NCBI RefSeq assembly: GCF_003369445.1
Contig: NZ_QRCU01000059.1
Coordinates: 124,001-188,000 of the forward strand
Length of the DNA stretch: 64,000 nt
Reading direction: 5' to 3'
Source of the DNA: Arthrobacter silvisoli
Lineage (GTDB): Bacteria > Actinomycetota > Actinomycetes > Actinomycetales > Micrococcaceae
Shown here piece by piece: positions 59,073-64,000 of this stretch (its first letter is position 1; each line of letters begins with the position of its first letter). The notes below the pieces were generated by a model. The model worked only from the letters and a program-made list of their open reading frames with translations. It made no database searches and had not been told where the DNA came from. A program made the position numbers and the translations under genes.

Positions 59073-61232
59073 ATGTCCCAGGAGCCATACACCGCAGAAA
59101 TCACCAGCACACGCCAGGAAGCCCTGCAGGTCCTCCGGGAGCTTGTCGGCAACCCGGAAGCCGGGTTCCATGACGGCCAGTACGAGGCCATCGAAGCGCT
59201 CGTTGACGCCGGCCGCCGGGCGCTGGTGGTGCAGCGCACTGGTTGGGGAAAGTCGGCCGTTTACTTCGTCTCCTCGCTGCTGCTGCGGCGCCGGGGGAGC
59301 GGACCTACCCTCATCGTGTCGCCGTTGCTGGCCCTGATGCGGGACCAGGTGGCCGCGGCGGCCCGCGCCGGTGTCAGGGCCGTGGCCATCAACTCCGCCA
59401 ACCAGCTGGAATGGGACACCGTGCACGCGCAGCTCGCCGCCGATGAAGTCGACGTGCTGCTGGTTTCACCCGAACGGCTCACCAACCCTTCCTTCCGGGA
59501 AAACCAATTGCCGGAATTGATCCAACGCACAGGCCTGCTGGTGATCGACGAAGCACACTGCATCTCGGACTGGGGGCACGACTTCCGACCCGACTACCGG
59601 CGCATCGCCGACTTGATCGGCCGCCTGCCGGATGCAGTGCCGGTCCTTGCAACCACGGCAACGGCAAACTCGCGCGTGGTCCACGACATCGAGGAACAGC
59701 TCGGCGCCGGAGTGCTCACCATCCGCGGTTCCCTCGGACGCGAATCGCTGCGCCTCGGCGTGCTGAACCTGGCCAATTCCCGGGACCGGCTTGGCTGGTT
59801 GCTGACGCACTTATCGGACATGCCCGGCAGCGGCATCATTTACGCCTTGACCGTCTCAGCCGCCGAGGACACCGCAAGGCTGTTGGCGGAAGCCGGCCAT
59901 GAGGTCCTTGCGTACACCGGGCGTACGGATCCTGCGGACCGGGAGCGGGCCGAACAACAGCTCAAGGACAACCAGGTGAAAGCGCTCGTTGCCACCTCGG
60001 CCCTCGGCATGGGCTTCGACAAACGGGACCTTGGTTTTGTGATCCACTTGGGTGCGCCGTCCTCACCGGTCGCGTACTACCAGCAGGTGGGCCGTGCGGG
60101 CCGAGGGGCTGCCAACGCGGACGTCCTGCTCCTTCCGGGGCAGGAGGACCGGGACATCTGGCAGTACTTTGCCACGGCCTCCATGCCTTCCGAGGAGAAG
60201 GCAGCGGCGGTGCTCCAGGTCCTGGGGGAGGCCGGGACCGCACTGTCCACCGTCGCCCTGGAGGCGCGAGTCGACCTGCGCCGCACGCCCCTGGAACTTC
60301 TGCTGAAGGTCCTTTCCGTGGACGGGGCGGTGGAGCGGGTCGGCGGCGGGTGGAGGGCCACCGGGCAGCCGTGGTTCTACGACGCCGAGCGCTACGCCAG
60401 GATCGCCGAGGCACGGGTCGACGAACAGGACTCGATGATCATCTATGAGGACACCGCAGGCTGCAGGATGGAGTACATCACCGCCGTCCTGGACGACGAC
60501 ACCGCGCGCCCCTGCGGCCGCTGTGACAACTGCGCGGGACGCTGGTTCCCGGCGGACATCGCTGCAGAAGCTTCCGACGCGGCGGGCCGCACGCTCAGCC
60601 GCGCTGGAGTCGCCGTTGAACCGCGGCTGCAGTGGCCAAGCGGCATGGACCGCCTGGGCGTGGCCATGAAAGGCAAGATCAAGGCCGGGGAAAGTATCGC
60701 GGAGGGCCGCGCGCTGGCCCGCCTGAGCGACCTTGGCTGGGGCGGTGCCTTGCGGGAACTGTTCGCGGCGGGGGCTCCGGACCGCGAGGTCGATCCGTCC
60801 ATGCTGCAGGCCTGCGTCCAGGTGCTCAAGGAATGGGCTGCAGGCAGCGCCGGCCGGGGCGGTTGGAGCGGCGAGGAACGCCCGGCTGCCGTGGTCAGCC
60901 TGCCGTCCCGGGGCAAGCCGCAGCTCGTGGACTCCCTGGCCCGGGGAATCGCGGGCATCGGCCGGATGCCCTACCTCGGCTCCCTCCAGCTTCAGCACGG
61001 CGGGCCCACCGGCGGCCGGGGAGGCAACAGCGCCTACCGCCTGGCCGGAGTCTGGGACCGCTTGGTCGTGGGTCCGGACTTGGAGGAAGCGCTCGCCCCC
61101 ATGGCGGGACGGAGCGTCCTGTTGGTTGACGACCTGGTGGACAGCCGGTGGAGTGTGACGGTTGCCGGCCGTGCCCTCCGGCAGGCGGGGGCAGGTGCGG
61201 TGCTGCCGCTCGTCCTCGCGCAGGCGGGCTGA
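59073..61232 (+). CDS. recQ: RecQ-family helicase with C-terminal PRTase-like domain
   Basis: A 719-residue RecQ helicase. Walker A QRTGWGKS (near residue 54-61), DEAH (159-162, in VIDEAHCISDWGHDFRPDY), QVGRAGRG (motif VI) and the zinc-binding Cys cluster (GCRMEY and PCGRCDNC) are present. It lacks a clear HRDC domain; instead, residues of about 640-719 include VLLVDDLVDSRWSVTVAGRA, a PRPP-loop-like motif of phosphoribosyltransferases. It unwinds recombination intermediates; the extra domain's role is unknown. Divergent from manB, with DnaA-box-like sites between. Confidence 0.88.
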   Translation: MSQEPYTAEITSTRQEALQVLRELVGNPEAGFHDGQYEAIEALVDAGRRALVVQRTGWGKSAVYFVSSLLLRRRGSGPTLIVSPLLALMRDQVAAAARAGVRAVAINSANQLEWDTVHAQLAADEVDVLLVSPERLTNPSFRENQLPELIQRTGLLVIDEAHCISDWGHDFRPDYRRIADLIGRLPDAVPVLATTATANSRVVHDIEEQLGAGVLTIRGSLGRESLRLGVLNLANSRDRLGWLLTHLSDMPGSGIIYALTVSAAEDTARLLAEAGHEVLAYTGRTDPADRERAEQQLKDNQVKALVATSALGMGFDKRDLGFVIHLGAPSSPVAYYQQVGRAGRGAANADVLLLPGQEDRDIWQYFATASMPSEEKAAAVLQVLGEAGTALSTVALEARVDLRRTPLELLLKVLSVDGAVERVGGGWRATGQPWFYDAERYARIAEARVDEQDSMIIYEDTAGCRMEYITAVLDDDTARPCGRCDNCAGRWFPADIAAEASDAAGRTLSRAGVAVEPRLQWPSGMDRLGVAMKGKIKAGESIAEGRALARLSDLGWGGALRELFAAGAPDREVDPSMLQACVQVLKEWAAGSAGRGGWSGEERPAAVVSLPSRGKPQLVDSLARGIAGIGRMPYLGSLQLQHGGPTGGRGGNSAYRLAGVWDRLVVGPDLEEALAPMAGRSVLLVDDLVDSRWSVTVAGRALRQAGAGAVLPLVLAQAG

Positions 61233-61289
61233 CGCCGGCCCGGGGGTGGGGTTGGTACCCGGCGGGCCCCGCGCCCCAGGTACGCAAAA

Positions 61290-61312
61290 GGCCCCGGTCC
61301 AGGACCGGGGCC
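61290..61312 (-). terminator. Terminator of tRNA-Ser(GCT)
   Basis: GGCCCCGGT / ACCGGGGCC hairpin with a 5-nt loop; on the minus strand TTTTGCG follows. It may also end recQ-like transcripts. Confidence 0.8.
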
Positions 61313-61318
61313 AAAACG

Positions 61319-61407
61319 CGGAGACGGGGGGATTTGAACCCCCGGTCGAGTTTAACCCCGACCCTTCATTAGCAGTGAAGTCCATTCGGCCGCTCTGGCA
61401 CGTCTCC
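61319..61407 (-). tRNA. tRNA-Ser, anticodon GCT
   Basis: Acceptor arm GGAGACG/CGTCTCC, discriminator G, anticodon loop CTGCTAA (anticodon GCT, codons AGU/AGC), a long variable arm (GGTCGGGGTTAAACTCGACC), T-loop GGTTCAAATCC. CCA not encoded. About 89 nt. Confidence 0.95.
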
Positions 61408-61582
61408 AATTGCTATTGCTAGCCCACCAAGGATACGCAGAACACGGCGTACAGCGCAAAACGGCCGGTTCCCGCGGCTTCGGTACCGGATTGCCGCCGT
61501 CGGAGGCTCACCACCGGCACCGGCGAAGCTGCTCTGTACCGGGGCATCACCGCAGGCGGGGGCGGCTACGGGACCCCATGCC

Positions 61583-61613
61583 AGCCCGCCTCGCCGAACG
61601 GGCGATGCGGGCT
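61583..61613 (-). terminator. Terminator after prolyl oligopeptidase gene
   Basis: AGCCCGC/GCGGGCT with inner TCGCC/GGCGA arms and a 5-nt loop, 25 bp after the stop on the minus strand. The remaining noncoding DNA in 61233-61637 holds only the tRNA and its terminator. Confidence 0.72.
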
Positions 61614-61637
61614 CCGCCTTTTCCGGTCCAAGGTGGG

Positions 61638-63989
61638 TTAAGCGCCCTGGGCCCGGATGTCTGCGGTCAGTGCACGCCAGAGGAACTGCTGGCTGCGGGC
61701 CTGCAGTGCCGCGGCCTGCCGGTTGTCCGAGGCGCCGGCGTGGCCGCCCTCCAGGGTTTCGTGGAACCAGACATTCGGGATGCCCATCGCCTGCATCCGT
61801 GCGGCCATCTTGCGGGCTTGGACCGGGCCGACGCGGTCGTCGGAAGTCGAGGTCCAGATGAACGTCTCGGGGTAATCCACGGCGTCGTGCAGCAGATGGT
61901 AGGGGGAGAAGGTCTTGATGAACTCCCACTGCTCAGGAATGTCCGGGTCACCGTACTCGGCGATCCAGGAGTATCCCGCGGACAGCTTGGTGTAACGGCG
62001 CATGTCCAGGAGGGGCACGCCACAGGACACCGCCGCGAAGAGTTCCGGGTACCGGGTCAGCATGTTGCCCACCAGCAGCCCGCCATTGGATCCGCCCACG
62101 CAGCCCAGCCGTTCGCGGCTGGTCACGCCCCGGGAAATCAGGTCCTGCGCCACCGCCGCGAAATCCTCGTAGGCGCGGTGCCGCTTCTCCTGCAGGGCCG
62201 CCCGGTGCCAGGCCGGGCCGTACTCTCCGCCGCCGCGGATGTTCGCCACCACGTACACACCGCCCCGGGGCCCGCCGGCGACGGAACCGCTGCGCCGTTC
62301 CAGCCAAGACCGGCCGATCGCGCCGCTGTATGCCGGCGTGCGGGAAACCTCGAAGCCGCCGTAACCGGACAGCTGGGTGGGATTGCCGCCGTCGAGCACC
62401 AGGTCCTTCGACCCGATCTGGAAGTACGGCACCCGGGTACCGTCCGCGGACACCGCGAAATGCTGCTGCACTTCATAGTCGCCGTCGTTGAAGAACGACG
62501 GCGAGGTCTTCACTACGGCGTGCGCGCTGGTGACGGCGGTGCTCCCCGACGCCGCGCCCGAGGCCGTGAGGGTTCCCCGCATCAGGGTCGTAGGGGTAGT
62601 GAAACCCGTGGCGACGAGCCAGAAATCGTTGCCCGCACCCTCGCTTTCATCCTCATCATCCACCGCGTAGGCGTTGACATCGTGGAGCGGCGGGCAGGCA
62701 TCCAGCGGGGCCATAGCCCAGCCGCCTGCCGCCACCGCGCCGTCGGTTGCCACCGCTCCGTCGAACGCGCCGTCGGCGCCGTTCTGTCCGACGCCGCCAG
62801 GCCCGCCGCCCGGCTCGACGGCTGCGTGCTTGCCGGTCGTCGACGGACGCGAGGGGTCGAGCACCAGGATCTTGGAGGAGACGTCACTGAGCAGGTTCAG
62901 GATGAGGAAGTCCCGGGTCCAGCTCCAGGACTGCAGGGACGTGCGCTCGTCCGGCGTGAAGAGCACTGTGAAATCCCTGCCGCCGTCCAGGTAGGACTGC
63001 AGCCTGGCGGCGAGCAGGCAGCCGGCCGGGAACACGGTATCCGCCGCTTGTCCGCCGTCCACCGTAGCGCCGGCAACGGTCCAGTCCTGGCGCGGACGGA
63101 ACAACAGCCACTGGCGGTGCGTGCTGATGTTGACGTCGGTGGGAACCTCGATTTCCAGCCACCCGCCGTCGCGCTGCAGGTAGGTGCGCTGGTTGAAGAA
63201 ATCGATCCAGTCCACGGCGAAGGTGCGCTCGAAGCCCGGCGTGGAGTCGTGCGCCACGAGGGCCATCATGTGGTCTTCCGCGATCTCGAAGATCCGCTCG
63301 GCCTGGTCCAGGCCCTGGCCACGGGACAGCCTCACTCCCGTGCGGGCGTACGAGGAACTGGTCTTGGGCAGCCCCTCGGCGGTGCTGGCAACCAGCAGGG
63401 TATCGGCGTCGAGCCAACTGACGTTGCCCTTGGCGACCGGAAGGTCGAAGCCGCCCTCGGCGGGGTCCACGAAGCGGCGCTGCTCGACGTCGAACTCGCG
63501 GTAGCGGTTGGCGTCGCCGCCGTCGGGGGAGAGCGACACCATGGCGAGTTTGTAGGGCTGGCCGGCTGCGGGGCGCAGGAAGGATGCACCGTGGAAGACC
63601 CACTCTTCGTCCTCCGCGGCCGCGAGGGCGTCAATGTCCAGCAGCACGTCCCATTCGGGGTCGTCGCGCAGGTAGCTTTCCCAGGTAGTGCGCCGCCACA
63701 GACCCTTGGGATTCTGCTTGTCGCGCCAGAAGTTGTAGTAGTGCCCGCCGCGCTTGGTCACCATGGCGATCCGGTCAGTGGAGTCCAGCACCTCCAGGAT
63801 CCCGCCTTCGAGGCCGGCAAAGTCCTCGTCTTCGAGCAGTTCCTCGGTGCGGGCATTCTGTTCCCGGACCCAGGCCAATTGCTCCTCGCCGTGGATTTCC
63901 TCAAGCCAGATGTTCTCGTCAACAGGCTCCGGGGCCGTGGCCTTTCCGGGAGCGCCTTCAGGGCTTTGTCCGGCTGCAGTGGTGGTCAT
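61638..63989 (-). CDS. Prolyl oligopeptidase family serine peptidase
   Basis: A 783-residue cytosolic S9A-type peptidase: N-terminal beta-propeller (about 70-500) and C-terminal alpha/beta hydrolase domain. The catalytic Ser (near 634) lies in GCVGGSNGG, the Asp in TSDDRVGPVQARK and the His in EGGHAG, followed by a C-terminal helix. NIRGGGEYGPAWHRAAL is diagnostic of the family. It cleaves proline-containing oligopeptides. ATG 63989 is the last codon in the window; AGGAT precedes it, 6 nt away, as in a leaderless promoter, but the upstream region is cut. Confidence 0.92.
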   Translation of the reverse strand: MTTTAAGQSPEGAPGKATAPEPVDENIWLEEIHGEEQLAWVREQNARTEELLEDEDFAGLEGGILEVLDSTDRIAMVTKRGGHYYNFWRDKQNPKGLWRRTTWESYLRDDPEWDVLLDIDALAAAEDEEWVFHGASFLRPAAGQPYKLAMVSLSPDGGDANRYREFDVEQRRFVDPAEGGFDLPVAKGNVSWLDADTLLVASTAEGLPKTSSSYARTGVRLSRGQGLDQAERIFEIAEDHMMALVAHDSTPGFERTFAVDWIDFFNQRTYLQRDGGWLEIEVPTDVNISTHRQWLLFRPRQDWTVAGATVDGGQAADTVFPAGCLLAARLQSYLDGGRDFTVLFTPDERTSLQSWSWTRDFLILNLLSDVSSKILVLDPSRPSTTGKHAAVEPGGGPGGVGQNGADGAFDGAVATDGAVAAGGWAMAPLDACPPLHDVNAYAVDDEDESEGAGNDFWLVATGFTTPTTLMRGTLTASGAASGSTAVTSAHAVVKTSPSFFNDGDYEVQQHFAVSADGTRVPYFQIGSKDLVLDGGNPTQLSGYGGFEVSRTPAYSGAIGRSWLERRSGSVAGGPRGGVYVVANIRGGGEYGPAWHRAALQEKRHRAYEDFAAVAQDLISRGVTSRERLGCVGGSNGGLLVGNMLTRYPELFAAVSCGVPLLDMRRYTKLSAGYSWIAEYGDPDIPEQWEFIKTFSPYHLLHDAVDYPETFIWTSTSDDRVGPVQARKMAARMQAMGIPNVWFHETLEGGHAGASDNRQAAALQARSQQFLWRALTADIRAQGA

Positions 63990-64000
63990 GGCCCCATCCT

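Overview
The window is GC-rich, gene-dense actinobacterial chromosome. The gene set (Lhr-type helicase, DUF4193 protein, GTP-dependent PEP carboxykinase, NsrR/flavohemoglobin, c-di-AMP riboswitch before a wall lytic enzyme, GT2-GtrA fusion) and short leaderless promoters point to the Micrococcaceae, probably Arthrobacter or a close relative. No phage, insertion sequence, integrase, CRISPR array or rRNA was seen. It looks like core chromosome with accessory operons.

Layout. 1-8.3 kb (minus): Lhr-like helicase cut by the window edge, DUF4232 lipoprotein, CPA2-type antiporter, and a three-gene operon of sulfite-oxidase-like molybdoenzyme, SRPBCC protein and ParB-like protein. 8.4-12.1 kb (plus): TetR, MFS exporter and amidohydrolase with a clear TetR-type operator. 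12.3-17.5 kb: a patch of small secreted, membrane and unknown genes, one apparently frameshifted, ending at tRNA-Ser(CGA). 17.7-20.2 kb: a compact dehydrogenase / PTPS-like / glycosyltransferase operon in which the PTPS-like protein lacks key active-site residues. 20.2-24.9 kb: acylphosphatase, VOC protein, small membrane protein, MFS, LysR and a divergent TDT/SLAC1-type transporter. 24.9-29.9 kb: a drug-resistance-like operon (14-TM exporter, PEP-dependent phosphotransferase resembling rifampin phosphotransferase, TetR) whose leader holds eight copies of a 17/18-bp repeat. 29.9-32.5 kb: tadA, upp, VOC, HAD phosphatase.

32.5-42.5 kb is an envelope block: GT39 glycosyltransferase, GT2-GtrA fusion, DUF5655 protein, c-di-AMP-riboswitch-controlled transglycosylase, an OmpR-type two-component system, a divergent anchored protein, and a receiver-less winged-helix regulator behind a long AT-richer leader. 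42.6-46.6 kb: SixA-type phosphatase, PAP2 phosphatase, LysR/EamA pair, basic-tailed membrane protein. 46.6-50.1 kb: TetR, YhgE/Pip and a degenerate ABC-ATPase-like protein under a 32-bp perfect palindrome. 50.1-64 kb: disulfide reductase homologue, FadR-type GntR, tRNA-Arg, pckG behind a Crp/GlxR-like box, hmp-nsrR, manB with a repeat-bearing partner, RecQ helicase with a C-terminal PRTase-like domain behind two inverted DnaA-box-like sites, tRNA-Ser(GCT), and a prolyl oligopeptidase.

Small tandem repeats recur: a leader minisatellite, three in-frame coding ones, and two short duplications that span stop codons. Functions come from motif recognition by eye; no database search was run.
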